Shown one piece after another: positions 25,294-34,049 of a stretch of DNA of 64,000 bases; within the stretch, counting starts at the first letter, position 1; every line of letters begins with the position of its first letter. Location of the stretch: positions 39,613-103,612 of the forward strand of contig NZ_KQ058794.1 of NCBI RefSeq assembly GCF_000982955.1, given 5' to 3'. The notes beneath the pieces are model-generated. The model made no database searches. It had not been told where the DNA came from and was given only the letters and a program-made list of their open reading frames with translations. A program made the translations under genes and the position numbers. This DNA comes from Micromonospora sp. HK10. Lineage in GTDB: Bacteria; Actinomycetota; Actinomycetes; Mycobacteriales; Micromonosporaceae.

Positions 25294-26100
25294 ATGACCA
25301 CATCATCCACCGACCGACCGCTCGCGGTGGTGACCGGAGCGTCCAGCGGCATCGGGTACGAGCTGGCGGCGCAGTTCGCCGAGCACGGGTACGACCTGGT
25401 GATCGCCGCGGAGGACGACGGGATCACCGCGGCGGCGGAGCAGTTGCGCCGCGACGGCGGCCCGCTGGTGCAGCCGGTCCGCGCCGACCTGGCCACCGCC
25501 GAGGGGGTGGAGGAGCTGGCCGCCGCGGTGGCGGCCACCGGCCGCCCGGTCGACGCCCTGGCCCTCAACGCCGGCCGGGGCGCGGGCGGGTCCTTCGTCG
25601 GCGGCACCGACCTGCGCGACGAGCTGACCGTCATCGACCTCAACGTCCGCTCGACGGTGCACCTGGCCAAGCTGCTGCTGCCCGGGATGGTGCGGCGGAG
25701 GCAGGGCCGGGTGCTGTTCACCTCGTCGATCGCCGCCACCATGCCCGGGGCGTACCAGGCGGTCTACAACGCCTCGAAGTCGTTCGTGCAGTCCTTCGCC
25801 GAGGGGGTGCGCAACGAGCTGAAGGACAGCGGGGTCACGGTGACCTCGCTGATGCCCGGCCCGACCGACACCGAGTTCTTCGACCGGGCCGACATGGAGG
25901 ACACCCGGGTCGGCCAGGGGCCCAAGGACGACCCGCGGAAGGTGGCCGAGGATGCGTTCGAGGCGCTGATGAAGGGGGAGCACAAGGTCGCCGCCGGTTC
26001 CCTGGTCAACAAGATCCAGGTGGCCGCCGGCAAGATCATCCCGGACCGGCTGAAGGCCGAGCAGCACCGGAAGATGGCCGAGCCCGGCTCGGGCGACTGA
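25294..26100 (+). CDS. Short-chain dehydrogenase/reductase
   Basis: This 268-residue classical SDR has the cofactor motif TGASSGIG, an NAG in ALNAGRGAGG, the catalytic Ser in FTSSIAA and the YxxxK site in YNASKSF. It would oxidise or reduce an alcohol/ketone with NAD(P). An acidic residue after strand 2 (VIAAEDD) leans toward NAD. The substrate is unknown. A strong 21-bp terminator follows the stop directly, so it is probably monocistronic. The charged C-terminal 60 residues extend beyond the core fold. Confidence 0.93.
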   Translation: MTTSSTDRPLAVVTGASSGIGYELAAQFAEHGYDLVIAAEDDGITAAAEQLRRDGGPLVQPVRADLATAEGVEELAAAVAATGRPVDALALNAGRGAGGSFVGGTDLRDELTVIDLNVRSTVHLAKLLLPGMVRRRQGRVLFTSSIAATMPGAYQAVYNASKSFVQSFAEGVRNELKDSGVTVTSLMPGPTDTEFFDRADMEDTRVGQGPKDDPRKVAEDAFEALMKGEHKVAAGSLVNKIQVAAGKIIPDRLKAEQHRKMAEPGSGD

Positions 26101-26103
26101 ACC

Positions 26104-26154
26104 CGACGCGAGCGGGACCGCCCCTTCTCGCCCGGGGCGGTCCCGCTCGCGTCG
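26104..26154. terminator. Strong bidirectional terminator
   Basis: A perfect 21-bp inverted repeat (26104-26124 with 26134-26154) has a 9-nt loop. It lies between the convergent SDR and hemerythrin genes, directly abutting both, and is among the longest perfect stems in the window. Confidence 0.9.
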
Positions 26155-26164
26155 CGTCGCGGTC

Positions 26165-26665
26165 TCAGGCGACCACGGCGTCCAGCGACTTCTTCAGCGC
26201 CTTCGGGGCGGTCGGGGTCTTCGGCGCCTTCGGGCGCAGGTCGATCATCCGCTGCCCGATCTCCTGCAGCTGGTTACGGCCGAGCGCGTCACGGACCTTC
26301 GGGAACCACTCCTGTTCCTCCTCCTCGACGTGGTGCAGCACGTTCTCAATCAGCACCGTCGTCTTGGCGTTGTACCGCTCGTCGTCGGCGTCCATGGCGT
26401 ACAGCTCGAAGCAGAGCACGTCGGCCACGTGGTGCTCCTCGTACGACTCGAGAATGTCGTCCTCGACGTCCGGCACCAGCTTGCGCACCTCCGGGTACAT
26501 GACCTCGTTCTCGAGGTAGGTGTGCACGGTCAGGGCCTCGAGGATCTGGGTGACCAGCTTCTTCCGCTCGCTCGCCGGCCCCTCCTCGGCATCCTGGAAG
26601 GCCTTGAACAGGCGGCGCATCTCCTTGTGGTCCTCTTTGAGCAGGACGATGGCATCGGTGGACAC
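26165..26665 (-). CDS. Hemerythrin-like HHE domain protein
   Basis: This 166-residue four-helix protein has the diiron His/Glu pattern: KEDHKEMRRLFKAF, HTYLENEVMYPEV, EEHHVADV and HHVEEEEQEWFPKV. HHE proteins bind O2, NO or peroxide, or store iron. The last 25 residues are Ala/Pro/Lys-rich and resemble DNA-binding or disordered tails. A SigB-like promoter stands 34 nt upstream, and AGGAGG is present before the start. It probably acts in oxidative or nitrosative stress. Confidence 0.92.
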   Translation of the reverse strand: MSTDAIVLLKEDHKEMRRLFKAFQDAEEGPASERKKLVTQILEALTVHTYLENEVMYPEVRKLVPDVEDDILESYEEHHVADVLCFELYAMDADDERYNAKTTVLIENVLHHVEEEEQEWFPKVRDALGRNQLQEIGQRMIDLRPKAPKTPTAPKALKKSLDAVVA

Positions 26666-26699
26666 CGGTGACCTCCTAGAGTCGGCTGATGTCGCCCCG

Positions 26700-26725
26700 G
26701 TACCCCCGCCTCTACCTGGACAAAC
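26700..26725 (-). promoter_or_regulatory. SigB/SigF-like promoter of the hemerythrin gene
   Basis: On the minus strand CGTTT is followed by a 16-nt spacer and GGGTAC, the best -10 match to the SigB consensus in the window. The -10 ends 34 nt before the hemerythrin start. Confidence 0.6.
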
Positions 26726-26771
26726 GGATGGGGCCCGGCGACAGGTCGCCGGGCCCCACCGAGGGTTGGAG

Positions 26772-28259
<1,488 letters not shown>

Positions 28260-28363
28260 ACAGACTCCCAGGGGGCCGATCTGGCCGGGATCCGCAGCCT
28301 GGCGGGCAGCGGGCCGGCGGAGAACAGGCAGGTCGCCTGCTCTCGGGCAATCAGCGTAGGGAG

Positions 28364-28387
28364 CGGGTGTGTTGTTACACACACCCG
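28364..28387. promoter_or_regulatory. GT-rich inverted repeat upstream of the protease gene
   Basis: CGGGTGTGT (28364-28372) and ACACACCCG (28379-28387) form a perfect 9-bp inverted repeat with a 6-nt AT-richer centre. It lies about 105 nt before the protease start and 20 nt after the nnrD stop. It could be an operator for the protease or a weak terminator for nnrD. Confidence 0.4.
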
Positions 28388-28406
28388 AACGGGCAGACCA
28401 CAACCG

Positions 28407-29270
28407 TCAGACGGTAGCCAGCGTGTAGGGGATCTCGTCGAGCAGTTCCCGGGCCAGGAAGCCGATCCGGCCGTACCGGGGCACCAGGCGTTGCCCGCTC
28501 ACCGCGTGCGCGAACGCGGCCCAGCAGGCGGCCTGCGCCGGTTCCGCGCCACGGGAGAGCAGGCCGGCGAGCAGGCCGGCGCGCACGTCACCGCTGCCGG
28601 AGGTGCCGAGACCGGCGTCGCCGCTCTCCTCCCGCCAGCACTGCCCGTCCGGGGTGGCGATGTGGCCGTAGAGCGAGACCACCGCGTCGTAGCGGCGGGC
28701 CACCTCGGCCGCCGCCGCGTCCAGGTCGTCGCCGGGCTCGTCGCCGAGCAGGTGCCGGGCCTCGGTGAGGTTCGGGGTGAGCACCACCCGGCGGCCGGAG
28801 CCGACCAGCAGGTCCGGCTCGTGGCTGAGCGCGCCGAGGGCGTACGCGTCGAGCACCAGCGCCGTCTCCGGCCGGGCCGCCTCGAGGACCAGGTGCAGCA
28901 GGCCGCCGGTGGCGTCGATGTCCGTGAGCCCGGGCCCGACGGTCACCACGTCCGCCTCGGCGACCAGCCCGCCGAGCAGGTCGCCCGGGTCGCCGCGCAC
29001 CGCGCCGTCGCCGGTCTCGGGCAGGCCCACGACGAGCGCCTCGGGCACCTGGATGCTCAGCGCGGCGGCGGTGGACTCGGCGGCGGCCAGTTGCAGCACC
29101 CCCGCACCGGCGCGCAGCGCGGCGACCCCGGCCAGCAGCACCGCGCCGGGGGTGAACCGGGCGCCGCCGACCACCAGCACGGTGCCGCGGGCCTCCTTCC
29201 CGCCGGTCGGCACGGGCAGCGCCCAGTCGCGCAGCAGCGCGGGCGTGATCACCTCAGACCGGTTCGGCAT
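28407..29270 (-). CDS. nnrD: ADP-dependent NAD(P)H-hydrate dehydratase
   Basis: This 287-residue protein has the carbohydrate-kinase-like (CARKD) fold with TVLVVGGARFTPGAVLLAG, VTVGPGL, VVLTPNLTEARHLLG and the catalytic loop GTSGSGDVRAGLLAG. The enzyme repairs the hydrated forms of NADH and NADPH by ADP-dependent dehydration. The epimerase half (YjeF_N) is not fused and not seen nearby. The start overlaps the end of the phosphatase gene by 17 nt, so the two are translationally linked. Confidence 0.9.
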   Translation of the reverse strand: MPNRSEVITPALLRDWALPVPTGGKEARGTVLVVGGARFTPGAVLLAGVAALRAGAGVLQLAAAESTAAALSIQVPEALVVGLPETGDGAVRGDPGDLLGGLVAEADVVTVGPGLTDIDATGGLLHLVLEAARPETALVLDAYALGALSHEPDLLVGSGRRVVLTPNLTEARHLLGDEPGDDLDAAAAEVARRYDAVVSLYGHIATPDGQCWREESGDAGLGTSGSGDVRAGLLAGLLSRGAEPAQAACWAAFAHAVSGQRLVPRYGRIGFLARELLDEIPYTLATV

Positions 29271-29985
29271 GGACCTCGTCCTCCCTGGTCGGCCGCGCGC
29301 CCTGCTGGTGCAGGTGGGCCACGTCGTTGAACACCGCCGGGACCAGCCGGCCGGAACGGTCGGCGGACCAGCCGGTCACCGAGCAGTTGGCGATGACGTG
29401 TTCGCGGGTCAGCGCCATCAGCTCGCTCTCGGTCAGCCCTTCGACGAGGTAGCGGAGCAGGAAGACCAGCGCGTCGTGCCCGAAGAGCAGCACCCGGCCG
29501 CCCGCGTGGTCACGGCGCAGGTCGCCCAGGAGCGCGCGGAGCCGCAGCGCCACATCGGTCCACGACTCGCCGCCGGGCGGCCGGTAGTAGAACTTGCCGA
29601 GCCGGGCGCGGCGCTGCGCCTCCTCCGGGTACCGGTGCTGGACGCCGTGCCCGGTGAGGCCGTCGAGGACGCCGAGTTCCCGGTCCCGCAACCGCTCGTC
29701 GAGGCTCACCGGCACGTCCGTGCCGTCCAGGGCCAGCTCGGCGGTCCGCACCGCCCGCAGGTACGGCGACACCACGGCGACGTCCGGCCGGCGGTCGGCG
29801 GGCAGCCCGGCCAGCCAGCGGCCGGTGGCCCGGGCCTGCTCCTCACCGGTGGGGGAGAGCGGCACGTCGGCGTCCCGGTGGCTGAGGTCGATCAGCTCGG
29901 CGCCGGACGCCTCGGCCGCCGTCGCCGCGACGTTCGCGGTGCTCTCCCCGTGCCGGATGATCCAGAGCCCTGCCAGTTCCGCCAT
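29254..29985 (-). CDS. Histidine phosphatase family protein
   Basis: This 243-residue protein has the RHG motif LWIIRHGESTANVAA with the phospho-His, and the second His in VLLFGHDALVFLLRYL. It also has RDRELGVLDGLTGHGVQHRY, as in phosphoglycerate-mutase-like phosphatases. It should remove phosphate from a small metabolite; the substrate is unknown. I chose ATG 29985, since the family core starts a few residues later and the upstream frame is Arg-rich nonsense. Its promoter lies 10 nt upstream, so the mRNA is nearly leaderless. Confidence 0.88.
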   Translation of the reverse strand: MAELAGLWIIRHGESTANVAATAAEASGAELIDLSHRDADVPLSPTGEEQARATGRWLAGLPADRRPDVAVVSPYLRAVRTAELALDGTDVPVSLDERLRDRELGVLDGLTGHGVQHRYPEEAQRRARLGKFYYRPPGGESWTDVALRLRALLGDLRRDHAGGRVLLFGHDALVFLLRYLVEGLTESELMALTREHVIANCSVTGWSADRSGRLVPAVFNDVAHLHQQGARPTREDEVHAEPV

Positions 29986-29995
29986 GCCGGCTGCG

Positions 29996-30021
29996 GTACC
30001 CCCGGCCCAGGCCGGATAACC
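29996..30021 (-). promoter_or_regulatory. Possible SigB/SigF-like promoter of the phosphatase-nnrD pair
   Basis: On the minus strand GGTT, a 16-nt spacer and GGGTAC stand 10 nt before the phosphatase start. The -35 is weaker than at the other four sites, but the spacing is identical. Confidence 0.35.
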
Positions 30022-30169
30022 GTGCCGGCGGCCCCCGCCACGGATACGCCGCCGCGGGCTGCGCGGGGATCTTCCTCTTCGTCGGGGTGCCGCTGATCGG
30101 CCTCGGGGCGCTGCTGGTCGCCTGACGACCTCCCCGCGCGCGGGCCCCCGGCGTCGTACGGTGTGAGGC

Positions 30170-31144
30170 GTGGCGACCACGGCGGCCGAGGAGATCCGGG
30201 TGGGGGAGCGGCTGGTCCGCGTCTCCAGCCCCGACAAGCCCTACTTTCCGGAACGCGGGCTGACCAAGCTGGACGTGGTCCGCTACTTCCTGGCCGTCGG
30301 TGACGGCATCCTGCGCGCCCTGCGCGACCGGCCCACCATGCTGGAGCGTTGGCCGCGCGGCGTCTTCGAGGGCGCGAAGGTGGCCACCCGGCAGACCAAC
30401 AAGGGCGACGCGTTCTACCAGAAGCGCCTGCCCGCGGGCGCGCCCGACTGGGTACGCACCGCGCACATCACCTTCCCGAGCGGCCGGACCGCCGACGAGG
30501 TGGCCCCCAGCGAGCTGGCCGTGGTGATCTGGGCGGCCAACCTGGGCACCCTGCGGTTTCACCCGTGGCCGGTGTCGAAGACCGACGTGGAGCACCCCGA
30601 CCAGCTGCGCATCGACCTCGACCCGATGCCGGGCGTTGACTTCGCCCAGGTGGTGCCGGTGGCCCACGAGGTGCGGGCGTTCCTCGACGAGCTGGGCCTG
30701 GTGGGCTACCCGAAGACCACCGGCGGGCGGGGCATCCACGTCTACCTGTCGATCGAGCCGCGGTGGAGCTTCGGCGAGTGCCGGCGGGCGGTGCTGGCCC
30801 TGGGGCGGGAGATGCAGCGCCGGCTGCCGGACCTGGTCACCACCACCTGGTGGCGGGACCAGCGGGACCGACCGGTCTTCGTCGACTACAACCAGATGGC
30901 CCGGGACCACACGGTGACCTCGGCGTACTCGATCCGGCCCACCCCGCGCGCGCTGGTCTCCGCCCCGCTGGACTGGGCCGAGCTGGACGACGCCCGGCCG
31001 GAGGACTTCGACGTGCTGAGCCTGCCGGCCCGGTTCGCCGAGCGGGGTGACCCGCATGCCGGCCTCGACGACCGCCGGTTCTCCCTGGAGCCGCTGCTGG
31101 AGCTGGCCGACCGGGAGGGCCTGGAGGCCCCGCCGGAGCGCTGA
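30170..31144 (+). CDS. LigD-type polymerase domain protein
   Basis: This 324-residue protein matches the primase-polymerase (PolDom) module of bacterial LigD. It opens with SSPDKPYFPERGLTKLDVVRY, has catalytic metal ligands in RIDLDPMPG, a conserved Gly-His loop TTGGRGIHVYL, and ends DWAELDDARPEDFDVLSLPAR. PolDom adds ribonucleotides or fills gaps during non-homologous end joining with Ku. Here it is stand-alone, with no ligase or nuclease domain and no Ku gene in view. The start is GTG with no ribosome site, and TACGGT ends 7 nt upstream, so the transcript may be leaderless. Confidence 0.93.
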   Translation: MATTAAEEIRVGERLVRVSSPDKPYFPERGLTKLDVVRYFLAVGDGILRALRDRPTMLERWPRGVFEGAKVATRQTNKGDAFYQKRLPAGAPDWVRTAHITFPSGRTADEVAPSELAVVIWAANLGTLRFHPWPVSKTDVEHPDQLRIDLDPMPGVDFAQVVPVAHEVRAFLDELGLVGYPKTTGGRGIHVYLSIEPRWSFGECRRAVLALGREMQRRLPDLVTTTWWRDQRDRPVFVDYNQMARDHTVTSAYSIRPTPRALVSAPLDWAELDDARPEDFDVLSLPARFAERGDPHAGLDDRRFSLEPLLELADREGLEAPPER

Positions 31145-31150
31145 GCGCCG

Positions 31151-31657
31151 TCACTGCCAGGGGCTCTGTGTCCCGTCGTACTCCTCGAAGACCAGCCAGG
31201 TCCGGGTCGACAGCACCCCGGCGATGCTCTGCACCCGGTCCAGCACCACGTCCCGCAGGGTGGCGTTGTCCGGCGCCCGGACCAGGGCCAGCACGTCGTG
31301 CTCGCCGCTGAGCAGGGCGACGTGCTCGATGTAGCGCACCTGGGCCAGCTCGGCCGACACCTCGCGCCAGGTGTTCTGCTCGATGGTCAGCGCGATGTAC
31401 GCCGAGGTGCCCAGCCCGGCCGGCTCCGGCGCCACCAGCGCCCGGAACCCGGCGATCACCCCGTCCCGCAGCAGCCGCTCCACCCGGGCGTACGCGTTGG
31501 TGCGCGAGACGTGCACCCGTTCGGCCAGCGTACGGGTGGAGAGCCGACCGTCGCGGACGAGTTCGTGCAGGATCCGCCGGTCGACCTCGTCCAGCGGCCC
31601 GGCCGAACGTCCCGTTCCGGCCGCCGCGCCCGGTGTGGTGCCGGTCTCCTGGCTCAT
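31151..31657 (-). CDS. Lrp/AsnC family regulator
   Basis: This 168-residue protein has an N-terminal winged helix (VDRRILHELVRDGRLSTRTL, recognition helix HVSRTNAYARVERLLRDG) and a C-terminal RAM ligand-binding domain (about residues 85-160) with TWREVSAELAQVRYIEHVAL. Lrp/AsnC proteins respond to amino acids or related metabolites. It lies divergent from the 2-oxoacid dehydrogenase operon with candidate sites in between. It is therefore probably its regulator, as BkdR-type proteins are for branched-chain 2-oxoacid dehydrogenases. It ends 6 nt from the convergent polymerase gene. Confidence 0.9.
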   Translation of the reverse strand: MSQETGTTPGAAAGTGRSAGPLDEVDRRILHELVRDGRLSTRTLAERVHVSRTNAYARVERLLRDGVIAGFRALVAPEPAGLGTSAYIALTIEQNTWREVSAELAQVRYIEHVALLSGEHDVLALVRAPDNATLRDVVLDRVQSIAGVLSTRTWLVFEEYDGTQSPWQ

Positions 31658-31691
31658 GACGCCCTCATCTCGCTGCCATTCGTCCCGCGTT

Positions 31692-31717
31692 CATCCCGGA
31701 TGTTGAGTCAATCATCC
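31692..31717. promoter_or_regulatory. Candidate Lrp-type operator
   Basis: CATCC (31692-31696), GGATG (31698-31702) and CATCC (31713-31717) form overlapping inverted half-sites in an AT-richer stretch between the divergent Lrp and E1-alpha genes. The layout fits a regulator that binds as a dimer or higher oligomer. Confidence 0.45.
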
Positions 31718-31762
31718 AACAGCAGGAGCATAGGGCCACCACACGTCCAGGAGGTCCCCGCC

Positions 31763-32935
31763 GTGACGACCACACCCCAGGCGGTCCGCAGGGCATCCCC
31801 CCGCACCCGCCGGCCGGCCACCCCGGCCGCCCCCGATCCGTCGGCCGGCCTGCTGCCGCACACCGAGCCGGTCCGCCTGCTCGACCCGGACGGCACCCCG
31901 CTGCCGGCCCGGGACGACTACCCGGAGCCGCCCGTCGAGGAGCTGCGGGAGATGTACCGGCGGATGGTCGTCGGCCGCCGCTTCGACGTGCAGGCCACCG
32001 CGCTGACCAAGCAGGGCCGGCTCGCCGTCTACCCGTCCTCCCGGGGCCAGGAGGCCTGCCAGGTCGGCGGCGTCCTGGCGCTGCGCGACACCGACTGGGT
32101 CTTCCCCACCTACCGCGAGTCGATGGCGCTGACCGCCCGCGGCATCGACCCGGTCGAGGTGCTCACCCTGCTGCGCGGCGACTGGCACTGCGGGTACGAC
32201 CCGGCCGCCGCGCACACCGCGCCGCAGTGCACCCCCCTCGCGACCCAGTGCGTGCACGCCGCCGGGCTGGCTTACGGGGAGTCCTACCAGGGGCGCGACA
32301 CCGTGGCGCTGGCCTTCATCGGCGACGGCGCGACCAGCGAGGGCGACTTCCACGAGGGGGTCAACTTCGCCGCCGTGTTCAAGGCCCCGGTGGTCTACTT
32401 CGTGCAGAACAACAAGTACGCGATCAGCGTGCCGCTGTCCCGGCAGACCGCCGCGCCGAGCCTGGCCTACAAGGGCGTCGGCTACGGCGTGCCCAGCGAG
32501 CAGGTCGACGGCAACGACCCGGTGGCCGTGCTCGCGGTGCTCACCCGGGCCGTCGCGCACGCCCGCGCCGGCCAGGGGCCGTTCCTGGTCGAGGCGCACA
32601 CCTACCGCATGGAACCGCACACCAACGCCGACGACCAGACCCGCTACCGGGACGCCGAGGAGGTCGAGGCGTGGCGGGACCGCGACCCGATCGCCCGGCT
32701 GGAGGCGTACCTGCGCAACCGGGGCGCGCTGGACGACGCCGCCGTCGCGGCGATCGCCGAGGAGGCCGAGGCGTACGCCGCCGCGCTGCGCGACCGGATG
32801 AACGCCCAGCCGGCGGTGGACCCGCTCAGCCTCTTCGACCACGTGTACGCCGAGCCGACCCCGCAACTGGTCGAGCAGCGCGAGCAGGTCCGCGCCGAAC
32901 TGGCCGCGGCCGGCGACGAGGAGGGGGACGCCTGA
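31763..32935 (+). CDS. 2-oxoacid dehydrogenase E1 component, alpha subunit
   Basis: This 390-residue protein has the thiamine diphosphate motif GDGATSEGDFHEGVNFAAVF ending in VQNNKYA, and the phospho-loop region TYRMEPHTNADDQTRYRD. With E1 beta it decarboxylates a 2-oxoacid and transfers the acyl group to lipoyl-E2. The substrate could be pyruvate or branched-chain 2-oxoacids. The divergent Lrp regulator makes the branched-chain type more likely. The start is GTG, 8 nt after AGGAGG. The first 45 residues are a Pro/Ala-rich extension. The stop overlaps the E1-beta ATG by 1 nt. Confidence 0.93.
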   Translation: MTTTPQAVRRASPRTRRPATPAAPDPSAGLLPHTEPVRLLDPDGTPLPARDDYPEPPVEELREMYRRMVVGRRFDVQATALTKQGRLAVYPSSRGQEACQVGGVLALRDTDWVFPTYRESMALTARGIDPVEVLTLLRGDWHCGYDPAAAHTAPQCTPLATQCVHAAGLAYGESYQGRDTVALAFIGDGATSEGDFHEGVNFAAVFKAPVVYFVQNNKYAISVPLSRQTAAPSLAYKGVGYGVPSEQVDGNDPVAVLAVLTRAVAHARAGQGPFLVEAHTYRMEPHTNADDQTRYRDAEEVEAWRDRDPIARLEAYLRNRGALDDAAVAAIAEEAEAYAAALRDRMNAQPAVDPLSLFDHVYAEPTPQLVEQREQVRAELAAAGDEEGDA

Positions 32936-33939
32936 TGGCCACCATGACCATGGCGAAGGCGCTCAACGCGGCGCTCGCCGACGCGATGCTCGACGACGAG
33001 CGGGTGGTGGTCTTCGGTGAGGACGTCGGCCAGCTCGGCGGTGTCTTCCGGATCACCGACGGGCTGCAGGCCCGGTTCGGCGACAAGCGCTGCTTCGACA
33101 CCCCGCTCGCCGAGGCCGGCATCGTCGGCTTCGCCGTCGGCCTGGCCATGTCCGGGCTGCGGCCGGTGGTCGAGATGCAGTTCGACGCCTTCGCGTACCC
33201 GGCGTTCGAGCAGATCGCCTCGCACGTGGCGAAGTTGCGCAACCGCACCCGGGGCGCGCTGAGCGTGCCGATCGTCATCCGGGTCCCGTACGCCGGCGGC
33301 ATCGGCGGCGTGGAGCACCACTGCGACTCGTCCGAGGCGTACTACGCGCACACTCCGGGCCTGAAGGTGGTCACCCCGGCCACCGTCGAGGACGCGTACT
33401 CGCTGCTACGCGAGGCAATCGACGACCCGGACCCGGTCGTGTTCATGGAGCCCAAGAAGCTCTACTTCGCCAGCGCCGAGGCGGAACTGCCGGCCCGGAC
33501 CGCGCCGTTCGGCACGGCGGTCGTCCGCCGGCCCGGCACCGACGCCACCCTCGTCGCGTACGGGCCGGCCGTGCCGGTGGCGTTGGAGGCCGCCGAGGCG
33601 GCCCGCGAGGAGGGCTGGGACCTGGAGGTGGTCGACGTGCGCAGCATCGTGCCGTTCGACGACGCCACGGTCACCGCCTCGGTGCGCAGGACCGGCCGCT
33701 GCGTGGTGATCCAGGAGGCGCAGGGCTTCGCCGGGGTCGGCGCGGAGATCGCCGCCCGGGTCCAGGAGCGCTGCTTCCACGCCCTGCACGCCCCGGTGCT
33801 GCGGGTGTCCGGGCTGGACATCCCGTACCCGGCGCCGATGCTGGAGCACACCCACCTGCCGTCGGTGGACCGGGTGCTGGACACCGTGGCCCGGCTGCAG
33901 TGGGACGACCAGCCCGACACCCGGTGGGTGGCAGCATGA
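32935..33939 (+). CDS. 2-oxoacid dehydrogenase E1 component, beta subunit
   Basis: This 334-residue protein is the transketolase-like beta half of a heterotetrameric E1. It has VVVFGEDVGQLGGVFRITDG, PLAEAGIVGFAVGLAMSGLR, EMQFDAFAYPAFEQI and the C-terminal transketolase domain with VVIQEAQGFAGVGAEIAA. It begins by TGATG overlap with E1 alpha, and its stop overlaps the E2 ATG (ATGA). All three are therefore translated as a coupled unit. No E3 (dihydrolipoamide dehydrogenase) gene follows, so E3 must be supplied from elsewhere. Confidence 0.95.
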   Translation: MATMTMAKALNAALADAMLDDERVVVFGEDVGQLGGVFRITDGLQARFGDKRCFDTPLAEAGIVGFAVGLAMSGLRPVVEMQFDAFAYPAFEQIASHVAKLRNRTRGALSVPIVIRVPYAGGIGGVEHHCDSSEAYYAHTPGLKVVTPATVEDAYSLLREAIDDPDPVVFMEPKKLYFASAEAELPARTAPFGTAVVRRPGTDATLVAYGPAVPVALEAAEAAREEGWDLEVVDVRSIVPFDDATVTASVRRTGRCVVIQEAQGFAGVGAEIAARVQERCFHALHAPVLRVSGLDIPYPAPMLEHTHLPSVDRVLDTVARLQWDDQPDTRWVAA

Positions 33940-34049
33940 GCGAACGCACCGAGCGGAGCGAGGGCCGTGAGCGAGTGCCCGGCCAGCGCGGCATGAGCGA
34001 ACGCACCGAGCGGAGCGAGGGCCGTGAGCGAGTGCCCGGCCAGAGCAGC
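33936..34049 (+). repeat. In-frame 57-bp tandem duplication at the E2 start
   Basis: Two 57-bp units (33936-33992 and 33993-34049) differ only in their last few bases. Each encodes MSERTERSEGRERVPGQ plus two residues, and each starts with ATG. The core resembles the GAGCGAACGCACCGAGCGGAGC family of intergenic repeats common in these actinobacteria, here inside or just before the coding region. Confidence 0.9.

Noticed and set aside
29985..30125. Plus-strand open frame ending in a membrane-like segment (AGIFLFVGVPLIGLGALLVA)
   Set aside because: It has no acceptable start codon or ribosome site and overlaps the phosphatase promoter. It may be a remnant of a small membrane protein, but this is too weak to annotate.
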